Below, one piece after another: positions 1 to 9,576 of a DNA stretch of 61,389 bases. The notes beneath the pieces are model-generated. The model had not been told where the DNA came from, ran no database searches, and saw only the letters and a program-made list of their open reading frames with translations. The stretch is from contig CAICTM010000530.1 of the NCBI GenBank assembly GCA_903772945.1, positions 1 through 61,389 of the forward strand, written 5' to 3'. The DNA comes from Seminavis robusta (lineage: Eukaryota > Bacillariophyta > Bacillariophyceae > Naviculales > Naviculaceae). The translations under genes and the position numbers were made by a program. Numbering within the stretch: the first letter of the stretch is position 1; the number at the start of each line of letters is the position of its first letter.

Positions 1-599
1 TTTCAGATGGTCTCTCCATGGAAACCCCTGAGCATATGGGTGCTTTGAGGTTCCTTTCCCAGTCCATCTGAGCCAGATTCCTGTCCAGGCTCCAGTGTGG
101 TTATACCTCCAAGCCGAGGCTTCTGTAAGCTTGGTTTTTCTTTGGTTTTCCCAATGGGCTTGAGGAGCTCCTGGAATTGAACTGCGGTCAATGGTGCTGC
201 AGTCATGGTTGGAGGATCAGATGGGGGATGATTGGATCAGATTCAAAGAAGGCTTGTCTGAAGCCTTGTGGCATGAACAAGGATGCTATGCTGGCGCTGC
301 TGTTGAGATGAAGATGCTGAGGCAGAGGAAGCGTCTCAAGGTCATCAAGTGAGAAAATCAACAAGAGGCAAGGCACAATAGAGGAGCTAAAGGAGGAGCG
401 GCAAAAGGAGCGGCAACAAAGCAGCGGTGGATATCCAGTCAATCGAGTCATCGAAGATGGAATTTATGAGTTTGTCTGTTGAGATTCAGAGCGATCCTTC
501 GTTGGATCCGTCGAACTTGGCGAAATCTTGTAAATTCAAACGCAACTGAAGCCAGCAAACGACCAAGCCGTCTGGGTCAAGTACCAGCCGATGAACAAA
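1..599. other. Unassigned left edge
   Basis: No recognisable family. A plus-frame stretch of about 195-350 reads as a coding-like acidic and basic segment (residues such as WLEDQMGDDWIRFKEGLSEA) that ends at a stop near 350. A minus ORF at 3-206 begins MTAAPLTAVQFQELL, reminiscent of the start of some diatom copia Gag proteins, but that is only a resemblance. It may be a retroelement fragment cut by the window edge. Confidence 0.2.
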
Positions 600-684
600 A
601 ACTGCCGATCGATCGTCGGTGTTGCTCCGTCCATCGCTCGCGATTGTTGTTCACAACAACAACGACGACGATCGATCGGCAGTT
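600..684. repeat. Perfect 19-bp inverted repeat with nested palindrome
   Basis: The arm AACTGCCGATCGATCGTCG at 600-618 is exactly reverse-complemented at 666-684, with a 47-base loop. The loop holds a second imperfect palindrome (TTGTTGTT next to ACAACAACAA). This may be the termini of a small foldback element or a stem-loop. No flanking duplication was identified. Confidence 0.75.
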
Positions 685-1416
685 GGTTGTTCTTCACGTA
701 CATTCGTTTGAAACAAAAAGTGAGAGTTTCGAGAGAATAACAAGCATGACTCACCAATTCCAATCGATAAGAGGTGAAATGGCCATCGAAGCATGATCAA
801 GCCTGACACACAAGCCGAGCCTTATATATGCAGTCGGAGCTCATTTTTTGACAATTCTGTTAACTTCTCGATCGACCTCTGTTATCGCGCCGATGTAATG
901 ACTTGTCGCCGATGTATGAGACGTGTGATGAGGTAAGGCTTTGTCTGTGATAGAGTACACAGAATAGCATAGCAGTAGTTAGTAGCGCTTCTTTAGCGCA
1001 TTGGTCTAGATAGAAGAAAGGTGGACTCCCATAGGAGTCCATGATAGGATCCTCATCGCGATTTCGATACGACAGGATGAAAGGTGGACTTGTAGGAGTC
1101 ATGGTTGCGATTGCTTCGAGCGAATTCAAGTATCACAAAGGGACATTGGAACCAATGACAGATTAAGAGCAATAAGGGGAAGGACATCGATGAAGATAAT
1201 GAGAGGAAACTCAGGAGCATCTGCATCAAGGGATAGCTCATTCCATGACAACCATAAGGGATAGACATATAAGATAAGAATGAGTAACATCTCATAACCT
1301 CGCATGCTACCATGCGACAATACCATTGTGCACTGATTAATCTAACGATCTAAGAGATGTAAAGTTTGTATTTCCAAATAAGTGACAGTTATTGATTATT
1401 TTCTAGAATAAGCCTG
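685..1416. other. Intergenic stretch with small hairpin
   Basis: No supported gene. A 7-bp-arm hairpin lies at 1023-1040 (GGACTCC, loop CATA, GGAGTCC), and its half-site GTGGACTTGTAGGAGTC recurs near 1084. The stretch lies just beyond the last recognisable LINE 1 codons and may include decayed LINE 1 3' sequence. Confidence 0.35.
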
Positions 1417-2141
1417 CTATTGTAAGCTGCAAAGCTGAATTGTAAGCTGTATCCCGTCGCATTCCAGCATGTGCTTCCCATTTGCAGTACATAGTTCTGA
1501 TTTCCATACGACTTGCTTGTACATCCTGATTTGGTTGAACAGTCTCAATTCACGGGGGCTGAATAAGTTACTTGCAACCAGATCATCCATAATGGTAGAA
1601 TCTTGTTGTCGACCCGGGGAGAGTGAGGGGGTGGGGCCCACAAGAGTAAGGTTGACAGAGCAGAGGTCACGCCAAGTTGCAGCCATCCAGCTGGGGTGAC
1701 AATATGTTCCCAATCAGAGTAGTGCAGTTCCCAGAATGGTTTAGAGGAACCGATTTCTAGTGTGAGATCGTCCACAGTTGTGTTCAAGAGACTGTTGGTG
1801 AGGGTCTTCCTGCCATCATGGCGCATTAATGCATGGACATGTTCAGTAAGTTGTACAGCCCAAAGATCGTCCACACCCAGACTTGGTATTTGATGGACCA
1901 TACACCAGAGCCTGGGGAGCTTGTTCTGGACCTTAATTTTGTGCAAGGCATGAGTAAGAATGGGGGCCATGATGTGGGAGCATTGCTTTCTGGACAGGGT
2001 GGTAGCCATCAAGGATACTCCAAGGACTTCATATGGTGCTGTTGAGGCAGTACATAAGTCATTCTTGTTGACTTTCTTATCCCTCACAGAACTAGCCCAC
2101 TGTATGGCTTGTTGCCTCATGTATTTGACTTGGTCAGACAT
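1417..2141 (-). pseudogene. LINE 1 ORF2 C-terminal region (broken)
   Basis: Two overlapping minus frames (1545-2141 and 1417-1713) together encode the post-RT part of a LINE ORF2. The upstream frame carries thumb-like helices (for example YMRQQAIQWASSVRD) and a region ending near DWEHIVTPAGWLQL. The downstream frame continues with LRLFNQIRMYKQVVWKSELC, which fits the conserved 'L-N-x-CR-x-YLxV-x-x-LSDI' segment I recall in diatom LINE ORF2 C-termini. A frameshift near 1.7 kb separates them. The region follows the RT with an overlap of the readable frames. It is assigned by position and motif and is not functional as it stands. Confidence 0.65.
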
Positions 2142-2893
2142 GTTGCCACTGGGACAGGAGAAGATACCAAGTGCTTTCTGGCCTTGTGTACAGAGAGTCT
2201 CTTTATGGGTCGACGGGTACCAGTGTCATCATCTTGGAGGAGTAATTGACCCGGTAGTTCGGAGGGGGATTTGTAGGTCACAGTCCTTGAACACATTTGT
2301 AGTCTACGCCCCAAAACAACTCTTCTTGTAGTCGAGTGCACCACCAGTAACCGAAGGAAGGAGTCCCAGTGATCAAGTACATCCTGTGCTTCAAGCATGA
2401 CTTGCCTTCCTTTTGTGTAGTTGTCAGGCCCAGAATGAACCAGGTCAGTATCATCTACAAATTGGAAGCATACCAAGTTCACCAGGTCGTTTCTAATTGC
2501 AGACCAAGAGCATAGCCAAAGCCTTCATGCCCATGGCATCGACAATAACAGTTGCCACGGCTGCCCAGCCTGTGTTTGGAAGCACCGTTCCCTTGGAGTA
2601 ACCTTGGTTTGGATGGGTATGTCAGAGGAGTTGTAAAACAAGTCAGAGTCACCAATGCAGTTCTGATGTAGTGATCCATTTGTTGAATGTTCTTGAGCAT
2701 GGAAATCAGGGTTTCTTGGGGATCCCAGTCGGCGCAAACAAATGTAGGCTACATTGTGAACCACCCTATCGAAGCATCCTTTTGCGTCTTGGAGATAACC
2801 ACCATTGATTTTCTCCTGAATCTTGAATCGTCGCCAATCAAAGTGTTGTTCAAGGAGATCTCTTGTGCTCTTAATGGCGCCTTCCACCTCCAT
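2117..2893 (-). pseudogene. LINE 1 reverse transcriptase core (broken)
   Basis: Three minus frames share the RT core. Frame 2525-2893 has DAKGCFDRVVHNVAYICLRR, which holds the first catalytic Asp region. It then shifts near 2.69 kb into 2479-2700 (MLKNIQQMDHYIRTAL), returns for the GNGA segment, and continues in 2117-2482 with the catalytic box QFVDDTDLVHSG. RT copies element RNA into the nicked target DNA (target-primed reverse transcription). The domain order and the F-V-D-D box support a non-LTR RT. At least two frameshifts make this copy inactive as written. Confidence 0.85.
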
Positions 2894-2927
2894 TCTCTGG
2901 GCTCAGGAGACCAGCAGCTTCGCTTCC

Positions 2928-3714
2928 TCATTCCTTCTTTGCCAATTTCTTGTAGTTGATGTTGCAATCAGCTTCAAGCATTTTGACATTCTTTCTCATT
3001 TTGTGGGCCCGTCTATCGCCAGAAGACTTCAATAACATTGAATCAATCCCAACTTGCAATCTCTTGTAGTTCTCACCCGTTTGGTACATGATGCTCCTTC
3101 GAGAGGCATCGAATGACGCCAAGTCAGGGTCCATTGCTTGAGCCTTCAGCATTCCGAAATGGATGCCTGATTTTCCGCCTGTAGTTTTTTCTTTCTGGCG
3201 TTTCCAGCCTTGGATGTGGGCTTCGGTTGTCACAAATGGGTGGCTTTGCGGGACGATCACTCCAGGAGGGCTCTGCATCTTGTGGATGAGTTTCTTGGAG
3301 TATTCAGAGAGACCAGGAGGACATTGATAAGTTCCGTTGAGGATCTGCTCAGCAGCAGCTGAGTCGCCAATGTATCCCAGATCAGATAGAAGAGGGTCCT
3401 TCATTAAAGGTGAGTTTGTACACTGTAGGTATTTGTTGGAGTTGACTTCCAGCATCACTTCTTCAATCGAATCTTTTGTAATGCATTCAGTGAGGACTTC
3501 TTCATTGCCGATGATTTCAGATTTCAGGCAAGATGTGACAGCACCACCCTGTTGTTTGTCATTGATGAATCTACTGATGGCACCTTCCCGTCTAGATTCT
3601 TCTGCAGCAAGGATTCTCTTTCTGTGTTTCTCAGGGAAAGTGTCAATGAATTTGAGGCGAGATTTCTCATGGTCTTTCTTGGCTAGGTTGTATATCAGTA
3701 GTAGGCCTGACTAA
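2928..3714 (-). pseudogene. LINE 1 pre-RT and RT N-terminal region
   Basis: Minus reading from about 3714 to 2928, mainly the 176-codon frame 2928-3458, encodes the segment before the RT fingers. It includes WKRQKEKTTGGKSGIHFGML, a lysine-glycine motif followed by HFG that I recognise from diatom LINE RTs (usually SGLHFGH). The region upstream (3460-3714) is lysine-rich and reads in another frame (EKHRKRILAAEESRREGAI). It joins the linker at 3667-4095 and the RT core at 2893. No catalytic residues are expected here. Confidence 0.7.
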
Positions 3715-4095
3715 GCTCCTTCGCTTCATTCTTCCAGCGTCAAGTGTCTTGACAAGGTGTTGTGACTTTAGCTCTATGTTTGGCTCGAGCCCAATACCTG
3801 GATTTGACTCTGCCTTTACCAGCCTTCGGTTGATGGCGATCCTCCAAAATTTGATCCTTCTTCTAGGGAGAGCAGTCGCCATAGATAAATGAATGGCCCC
3901 TGTCTTGAGTTTCCTGCATTTCTTCTCAACTCTGAGTTGGCATTTGGTAACCAGCTTATCCAATCGCATTAGCCTCGTCCAGTTGGGATGCGTCATAAGG
4001 TTCCCAATGAGTGAGGATTCAATGGCATACTGTCTGCCTGGGAGGTTGTGTTGGAGGAGGAGGGATTTCAGAATCTTGTTGTATCGCTTACACAT
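3667..4095 (-). pseudogene. LINE 1 ORF2 linker between endonuclease and RT
   Basis: A 142-codon open frame rich in Lys, Arg and Leu (KLVTKCQLRVEKKCRKLKTG, then AIHLSMATALPRRRIKFW). In diatom APE-type LINEs a basic linker with an 'RKLKxGAVxxS' motif lies between endonuclease and RT, and this frame has RKLKTGAIHLS. Its 5' edge connects with the endonuclease tail at about 4100-4286 and its 3' end with the pre-RT region. Function is inferred only from position: probable RNA or DNA contacts. Confidence 0.65.
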
Positions 4096-4099
4096 CGTG

Positions 4100-5207
4100 G
4101 GTCTCTAAGTGAAGTCTTCTGATTGGCGGTTTCCTGATTTTGGGTGGGGTGTGACAAAGAAGGTGATGTATCTGGATGTAAACCCAGAGGGCTCTGTGGC
4201 TCAGCAGGGGCTTCGTTGTAGGAGAGATAACCAGCTTTCGCTTGCAAGGTTCCAGGGGTGGTTGAAGATGCCGTCAACCGAGACATTGGATTGGTTGCTT
4301 CGGCATGTTTCAGGGCATTGGTGGGTTCATGGATGGAAAGACAATGTTGGACATACCTCTGTCTTCAAAGAAGGAAAGTATGGTATCACTGGTAACATCT
4401 TCATTCCAGTCACCAAAACCACCAGGCGATCACCTTCAGCGATCCACTCATCAATCTCTGAACCAAGGTCCTCGAGAATAGCATCCCTGGGGCACCTGTC
4501 AATCATCTCACTTAGTAGGAATGTTCTTTGTTTGGCGTAAGACGCTGCAAGGTTTATCAGGGCTGTGGACAGGTCTATATACAGATACAAAGCGGAAAAA
4601 GTGTGTTGTGACTACCTCTGTAGTGGGACCAACACCATCTTCGAGTCCAGTAGGATCTTTGCCAGCTCCAGCTGCCCATTTGTTTGGGTTTCCTTGAGCA
4701 ATGATTGCTGTTCTCCCCACTGTTGTTGGGCATTGGTCATGTCATTCTCATATGAAGGCCACAGATTGTTTTTGTTTCTCTACCATCGAGTGTCTTCGTT
4801 CATCTCAATTCTCTTCTTCCACTGCCTGGATGGGCCGCTCCGCATGTAAGTTGATACCATGTTTTTGATGGCAAAGGGCATCAGGTGCTCTATTCTTCAG
4901 GAGTGTCAGGGGACTGTCTAGCTTTCGTATCATCATCAGGGTTGACTGCAAGTCCTCCAATGTTCAAGGACATCAATCGGAATGTGTCATCCTCGTGTAC
5001 ACCCATCTCATCACCAAAGGAGGACATCTCAGTTTCCACAGTCAATGGGTCCTCATCCTCATAACCGTGCCAGTAGTAGATTGCCAGCGGGTGGCCAAGT
5101 CCCAACTTGTTGCTGTGATCCCTCATGGGTGGTGTGGAGCAGAGGCTCCTGTGGCGGTCAGGAGGGGATGCCTCTGACTGGAGTGGCACCTCCTTGAGAG
5201 TTGGCAT
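4100..5207 (-). pseudogene. LINE 1 APE-like endonuclease (broken)
   Basis: Several minus frames together resemble an exonuclease-III-type endonuclease that nicks the target for priming. The 4890-5207 frame ends with RLMSLNIGGLAVNPDDDTKA, the usual first strand with an Asn-Gly motif. The 4508-4720 frame has FRFVSVYRPV. The 4327-4590 frame has IDEWIAEGDRLVVLVTG, equivalent to the 'W-x-x-x-GD-x-LVV-x-x-D-x-N' strand. In this last motif the expected D-x-N is replaced after LVV (VTGMK), so a metal-binding residue appears lost or frameshifted. At least three frame changes are needed to read through. Confidence 0.7.
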
Positions 5208-5439
5208 CTCCGTTGTGGTTCTCTGGGAGTTCTCACCAGAGGATTGGGAGTCACTACTAGACTCCTGTCACATTGTCTAATGGGTTAGGGCGGTCTGCAA
5301 ATCCAGAGGTAGAATAGTCATGGTGACTCCTCCAGTAGAGAAACCATCTTGGACATCAAATTGGGTGGATATGCCGTTCATTCATCATTGACCTGAGGTG
5401 TGGAATTCTTCATCTTATCCAAAGGGATGTCAGCTTTCT

Positions 5440-5769
5440 TCAAATCGATGTGGAGGGCAGGGGCATTGTAATGCTCTTCATCTGGTGTCTTTCCATCCTC
5501 CTGTCCACACAACCTGTTTCTGGATCAGTTTGAAAAATATACTCCTTAGAATCGTCAGTAATGTCATTGCAAAGGGCTTTGTATGCATCTTTGCCAAGGA
5601 ACTTGTAGACCGAATGCTGGGAATTGCATCTGCCCAATGCTTTCTGCAACTCAACCCTGTCATTGAAGATATAAAGTTGGTGAACATTCTTTTCCTTTGA
5701 ATGTCCACAACTGTGCAAGTCAATATCCTGGATAAATCTGTGGGTGGAGATCCTTGGATTTGTGATCAT
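5440..5769 (-). pseudogene. LINE 1 ORF1 C-terminal extension
   Basis: A 109-codon minus frame (with KNVHQLYIFNDRVELQKALG and FLGKDAYKALCNDI) lies between the ORF1 stop at 6207 and the endonuclease start. It has normal-looking globular composition and no stop for 330 bases. I interpret it as the frameshifted C-terminus of ORF1 rather than a separate gene, because it is on the same strand between ORF1 and ORF2. No domain was recognised. Positions 5770-6206 between the two readable parts hold no longer frame. Confidence 0.45.
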
Positions 5770-6206
5770 GGCCGTGGGTAAGGGGATAGCAGAAGACTAG
5801 CAATATCTGTCTAGAGAGACTCTGACCTTATCATTCTTGGATGTGAGAATTGTCTGTTGAAGTTCCTAGGTGTAGATCAAAGGAGTTCATGATTTTAAGG
5901 TAGGAGTGAACGGAGACGGGTGTGTCACGTTCAGGGATTGTGATAGTTGGAGGTGGATCTGTCATGAGGTCAGTTCATCACTGGAAGGATGGGTGAGGAG
6001 GCGTTGGATTGGAACTTCAATGCATGCATCAAGGCTCCTGATAGTGTAGGCTTCCCTGTAAACAAGGCCTTTGGTGTACTTGCGGTGTTTTCAGAGCTCT
6101 TTGCAGCTTTTCCTTGTTTGTCAGCTGAGGGGCAGCAGGGTCAAAACCAAAGGAGCTGAATCTAGGGGAGGTGCAAAGATGTATTCTTTCATTCACAGAG
6201 AGACGT

Positions 6207-8141
6207 TTAGAATCTGGTAGGGTCTGGATTGGAACATTTGGTCAGTATTGGTTTCACTTCCATGCATCTAGTAGCATCGCAGATGACCAACACAGCTTTG
6301 TATGGGTCAGGGGTGTGTGGTGGAGTTCCCTTATATCCCTTGGGGCGGTTCAATCCTGGAACCCATCTGTAGGCAAGACCGATCAAAGGGGCTTCTGGTC
6401 TCCTTGGGAATTGGCTGATCCAGGTGTAGTCTGTAATGATCCTGCTATGTAGGAGCTCCATGTCAGTATGTCGATTGGACATGGGGAAGAATCCCAAAGT
6501 TTCTTCAGACTCGGCTCCTTGAATGGTGGTTGGGTAAGCAGTCATCTTCTTTCCTTTGAACCAGTCCTCATGTGTTCCTTGGTAGGATGGGAAGTTATCA
6601 TCTTCAGTTTCATATCCCCAATACATGTAGAAGTAGACATCCTTGTTGTACTTAGCGGTGCCTGGACAGTGAATGTATTCAGCACATTTGATCCATTCAT
6701 TGTGTTTGGGGAGAATTTCGGAACTCTTGAGAATCTTGGCTGAGGAGGAGGACTTGTAGTAGGGGAGGCACACAAGGGCGGCTTCTTCAGTTAGCATTCT
6801 TTCCCATATTTCAACAACAGAATCCCACAGATACTTCTTGGCAGAAGTGTCTTTGTCCATATCTTCTTTTTTGGGGATGTGTAGTTTGTACATCATGCGC
6901 TTGGTGTTTGAGCAGGGGTTCTCCTCTAGCATCATCATGGCAAGGGCATTCTTCCTTTCTTGGACTTTCTTTTGTAGGGCCTTTTTCTTCTTGCGCTTTG
7001 AATGGTATTGCTGCCATTCCTCTTCCTCATTGCTATCAGGATCACCATCATCATCGTCGCTGTCAATGACCATCTCCTCAGAGTCATCACATGAAGATCC
7101 ATCATCATCAGGAATGTCTTCAATGTTAATGGTGCCTTCCTTCCTGGTTTCTTTTCTAGCCTTTTGTTTGTCAGCAGGAGTGATTTGGTTGGCGGTGGTG
7201 GTAGATTTTCCCTTGGGCGTGGTGTCTGATTTGTCAGGTTCTTTGGCTGACTTACCAGTATGTCCTGTGTCATTGAGACTTGGGGTATCCCTCTGTTTTG
7301 GTGGATTCTTGAGAATTCCTGTCTTGGGTGCCTGTCTTGTAGGTTCCTTTGGTTGCGGTGGGACTTGGGATTCCTTGTCATTAATGTTCTTCCAGGCATT
7401 AAACACCACTGATGGGCTGGTGGCATGAGGGATTGGGGTGAAGTAATCAGTCAATGTTGTCTTGCCTTTCTTCTGGTTTGTTCTTGGTACTGAGAAGTAG
7501 GATCCAAGTGTCATTTGAGCATTGAACCATACTTTCACTTGGATTTGTGGGTTATTTGCAATCTTCAATGTGGGACTAAAGAGGGTGGGTTTAGTAGCAG
7601 CCAGCCTGAGGAAGTCTATGATCATGGCCTTGGGGGTCCAAGTGGTGTAAAGGGAAAGGTCTGACCCTTCAATTTGGACATTGACAAGTGCAAGAAGAAA
7701 TTTGTAAACAGTGCCAAAGGATTGGTTCTGATTGTCTTCAGCGGCTGCAGTGGAGACTTCAGGGGATTGGGCTTCATAGCACAGGGCATTCCTATGTAAC
7801 CTCTTGGCCACAGGGAGCAGTTCTTGCTTTGACAGTGGGGCTTTGGCTAAAGATAGTTCTGCTTTGCTCAGTTTGAAGATAGAGTATGAGGTGATCTGGA
7901 AGACTTTGTCTAGTGGGATGGACTTGTCATATTCAGATAATGCATCATTGGAGAATTCTTCTAATTCAAAGGTGTTGGTAAAGAGTGTTCTGCCTTTCTT
8001 GGGGTCTCTAGTTGGGGTTGTTCCTGTGGGGGGACCTCTACTACCTCTCTTGGAGGATGTTGGGGTAGATGACATCTTGGAGTTCAGAGGAGTCTTGGAG
8101 TTAACTGGAACTATGGGGTGTGAAGACATTGAGATGGTCAA
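6207..8141 (-). CDS. LINE 1 ORF1 protein, 644 codons
   Basis: Longest intact frame of LINE 1. The N-terminus is Ser/Thr/Pro-rich (about residues 1-50). A predicted globular part follows (about 55-240), then a Pro/Lys/Thr-rich linker (about 260-335), an acidic run with DSDDDDGDPDSNEEEEW (about 340-378), a basic cluster KRKKKKALQKK that could be a nuclear localisation or RNA-binding signal, and a second folded part to the end (for example YMYWGYETEDDNFPSYQG). LINE ORF1 proteins usually bind element RNA. That role is inferred from position, since no CCHC knuckle or RRM is visible. Downstream Met codons near residue 5 or 23 are alternative starts. The frame ends at 6207 and appears to continue, shifted, at 5440-5769. 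Confidence 0.7.
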   Translation of the reverse strand: MTISMSSHPIVPVNSKTPLNSKMSSTPTSSKRGSRGPPTGTTPTRDPKKGRTLFTNTFELEEFSNDALSEYDKSIPLDKVFQITSYSIFKLSKAELSLAKAPLSKQELLPVAKRLHRNALCYEAQSPEVSTAAAEDNQNQSFGTVYKFLLALVNVQIEGSDLSLYTTWTPKAMIIDFLRLAATKPTLFSPTLKIANNPQIQVKVWFNAQMTLGSYFSVPRTNQKKGKTTLTDYFTPIPHATSPSVVFNAWKNINDKESQVPPQPKEPTRQAPKTGILKNPPKQRDTPSLNDTGHTGKSAKEPDKSDTTPKGKSTTTANQITPADKQKARKETRKEGTINIEDIPDDDGSSCDDSEEMVIDSDDDDGDPDSNEEEEWQQYHSKRKKKKALQKKVQERKNALAMMMLEENPCSNTKRMMYKLHIPKKEDMDKDTSAKKYLWDSVVEIWERMLTEEAALVCLPYYKSSSSAKILKSSEILPKHNEWIKCAEYIHCPGTAKYNKDVYFYMYWGYETEDDNFPSYQGTHEDWFKGKKMTAYPTTIQGAESEETLGFFPMSNRHTDMELLHSRIITDYTWISQFPRRPEAPLIGLAYRWVPGLNRPKGYKGTPPHTPDPYKAVLVICDATRCMEVKPILTKCSNPDPTRF

Positions 8142-8152
8142 GTATCAGCAGC

Positions 8153-8227
8153 CTTGGACACCTACAGGGGCCTGAATCTTGGACACCAACAGGGGCCTGA
8201 ACCTTGAACACCAACAGGGGCCTGATT
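8153..8227. repeat. 25-bp tandem repeat, three units
   Basis: Units starting at 8153, 8178 and 8203 read CTTGGACACCAACAGGGGCC plus five bases, with two or three mismatches between units. The block lies directly upstream of LINE 1 ORF1 and overlaps its probable leader. Confidence 0.85.
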
Positions 8228-8338
8228 GCTGCTGCACACCAAGAGAGATCAAGGTGGTACACTTGATCAATGACTTGAAGGGGCTTGGAGGTTGGTCTCA
8301 AAGATAAGGGCAAGAGACTTAGGGGAATGTTCCAGAGA

Positions 8339-8452
8339 TATAAGGGGATGAAGACTTAGAGGAAGTGTTTCGGAGATATAAGGGACAGAAGACTTAGGGG
8401 AAGTGTTTCGAAGATATAAGGGACAGGAGATTTAGAAGGGATGTTTCGAAGA
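8339..8452. repeat. 38-bp tandem repeat, three units
   Basis: Units starting at 8339, 8377 and 8415 begin TATAAGGGACAGAAGACTTA and end in GTGTTTCGAAGA, with small substitutions. The block is part of the LINE 1 5'UTR. The second 5'UTR copy has a different, 58-bp array instead. Confidence 0.85.
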
Positions 8453-8852
8453 TTTAGGAGGTTGGCTGTTGGTTGGATTGTTGGTTCGAGAACTTGATGC
8501 TTGCCCGATTGTGGTAGGATTGCAATGAGGGAGAGCTCCAATTTCTTGACGATGCAATTCAACAGCCGGTTGGTGGTCTCGGTCGTCTTGTGTTGCCTTT
8601 CGAGAGACTCGTTGTTGCTGTGAGATCCAGTTCCTGACCCGTTTCTATGGTAATAAGCAGGGGTTGGGGACTGATTCTCGTAGCGACAAGTGGTGTCTTG
8701 ATGGGGAGTAGTAGACAGTTGGTTGGTTGGTTGGTCGGTTGGTGTTGGTGGTTGAGTGTTGTGGGTGTGATTGCGATTTTCGAAGATTGGTCGTGTGTAG
8801 AAACTGTACCAGGTTCTACGTGAAATGACTGGTATCTTCTGTGGCAGCAATC

Positions 8853-9101
8853 ACTTGATCGTTCGGCCGTTCGGCCGTTCGGCCCCGTAGAGGACTTTCC
8901 GCTGTTGCTGAGAGGCTCCAATGGGACCGGCAGTGTTATTAAGCTTGTTGTTCTTGTCTGTTTGGTGTTTTCGAGCTACTGATGATGGTGTATCCGTTCG
9001 GCCGTTGGCCATGGTCGATCCTTTTCGTTGGATCTGTTTTATGAGGTTTTGGTTGGTTGTGATTAATTTTACGTAGGTTTCTACACGATTTGAGTACTGG
9101 G
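8853..9101. other. Spacer between LINE 1 and gypsy 1
   Basis: Not similar to the second LINE 5'UTR copy. It contains three exact tandem GTTCGGCC units (8861-8884), with CGTTCGGCCGTTGGCC near 8997. No supported gene. Confidence 0.4.
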
Positions 9102-9570
9102 TCATAATAAAAGTCTTTTCGATAAAGCCAACGCTGGAATTATATCGTTAACATTGTATTGATGAGGGACATGCGTCGCGTTTTCCTTATCATTGTTTTT
9201 CTGGATGAGTCGTTGGCAACGTTCTTTGATGTGTTTCCAGTTTACTTCGAAACGGACGTTGTGAATCGCGTCACGATTGAACACGTGTGGTAATGAACTT
9301 GCGACGAAGTCTATATTCATCCCGGAGAGTCTTCTCGACTTCTGCGTGGAACTCACGTTCTCTATCCATGATAACCTCAGCAGGCCATGGATACTGGGTG
9401 AGCCACGTCTGTTCTAGAACGATGGCTACTTCGTCTGCTGTATTGGAGCAGATCTCAGCAATCTCGAACCATTCGGTTATGGGATCAATCATTGTCAAGC
9501 AATGAAATGGACAGGGATTCCTTTTCTTGGGATCCCCGACGTTGTATGTACATGTGATCGTCTGATCCAT
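9102..9570 (-). pseudogene. Gypsy 1 integrase core and C-terminal part
   Basis: The 9271-9570 frame has HCLTMIDPITEWFEIAEICS (first Asp) and PWPAEVIMDREREFHAEVE, where the second Asp survives in IMDRER (usual DRGxEF). The 9102-9356 frame follows after a shift with NVRFEVNWKHIKERCQRLIQ and HVPHQYNVND, the segment after the catalytic Glu that precedes the C-terminal domain. The NPQxN..ER region carrying the catalytic Glu lies at the frame change and is disrupted. Integrases insert the cDNA; this copy cannot. Confidence 0.75.
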
Positions 9571-9576
9571 ATGTCT

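Larger units (their letters stand above)
1417..8852 (-). mobile_element. LINE 1: APE-type non-LTR retrotransposon, decayed
   Basis: Reading on the minus strand, a repeat-rich 5'UTR (8852-8142) leads to an ORF1 of 644 codons. ORF1 leads to a broken ORF2 with an apurinic endonuclease-like region, a linker, a reverse transcriptase with a QFVDDTDLVHSG box, and a C-terminal region. Gene order matches APE-type LINEs. The 5' boundary is inferred because sequence similarity to a second copy at about 25.97-26.93 kb stops near 8852. The 3' boundary is unknown: related diatom ORF2 proteins usually continue past the last readable codons at 1417, so the element is probably 3'-truncated. No target-site duplication was found. 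ORF2 carries many frameshifts and stops, so the copy is not autonomous as written. Confidence 0.85.
8142..8852 (-). promoter_or_regulatory. LINE 1 5'UTR / probable internal promoter region
   Basis: The sequence immediately upstream of ORF1 has no long coding frame but has two tandem repeat blocks. It also has blocks similar to 25974-26930: GAGAACTTGATGCTTGCCCG near 8487, CCAGTTCCTGACCC near 8629, and ATGACTGGTATCTTC near 8825. The similarity ends at about 8852, next to TGATTGCTGC on the minus strand, which I take as the element's 5' end. Promoter function is inferred from the internal-promoter habit of LINEs; no motif was proven. Confidence 0.6.

Noticed and set aside
6838..7428. Plus-strand open frame of 196 codons opposite LINE 1 ORF1
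   Set aside because: It is the antisense shadow of the acidic/basic region of ORF1, Ser- and Phe-rich without motifs.
8861..8884. GTTCGGCC triplet repeat as a CRISPR-like or operator array
   Set aside because: Units are contiguous with no spacers and the genome is eukaryotic, so a short tandem repeat is enough.
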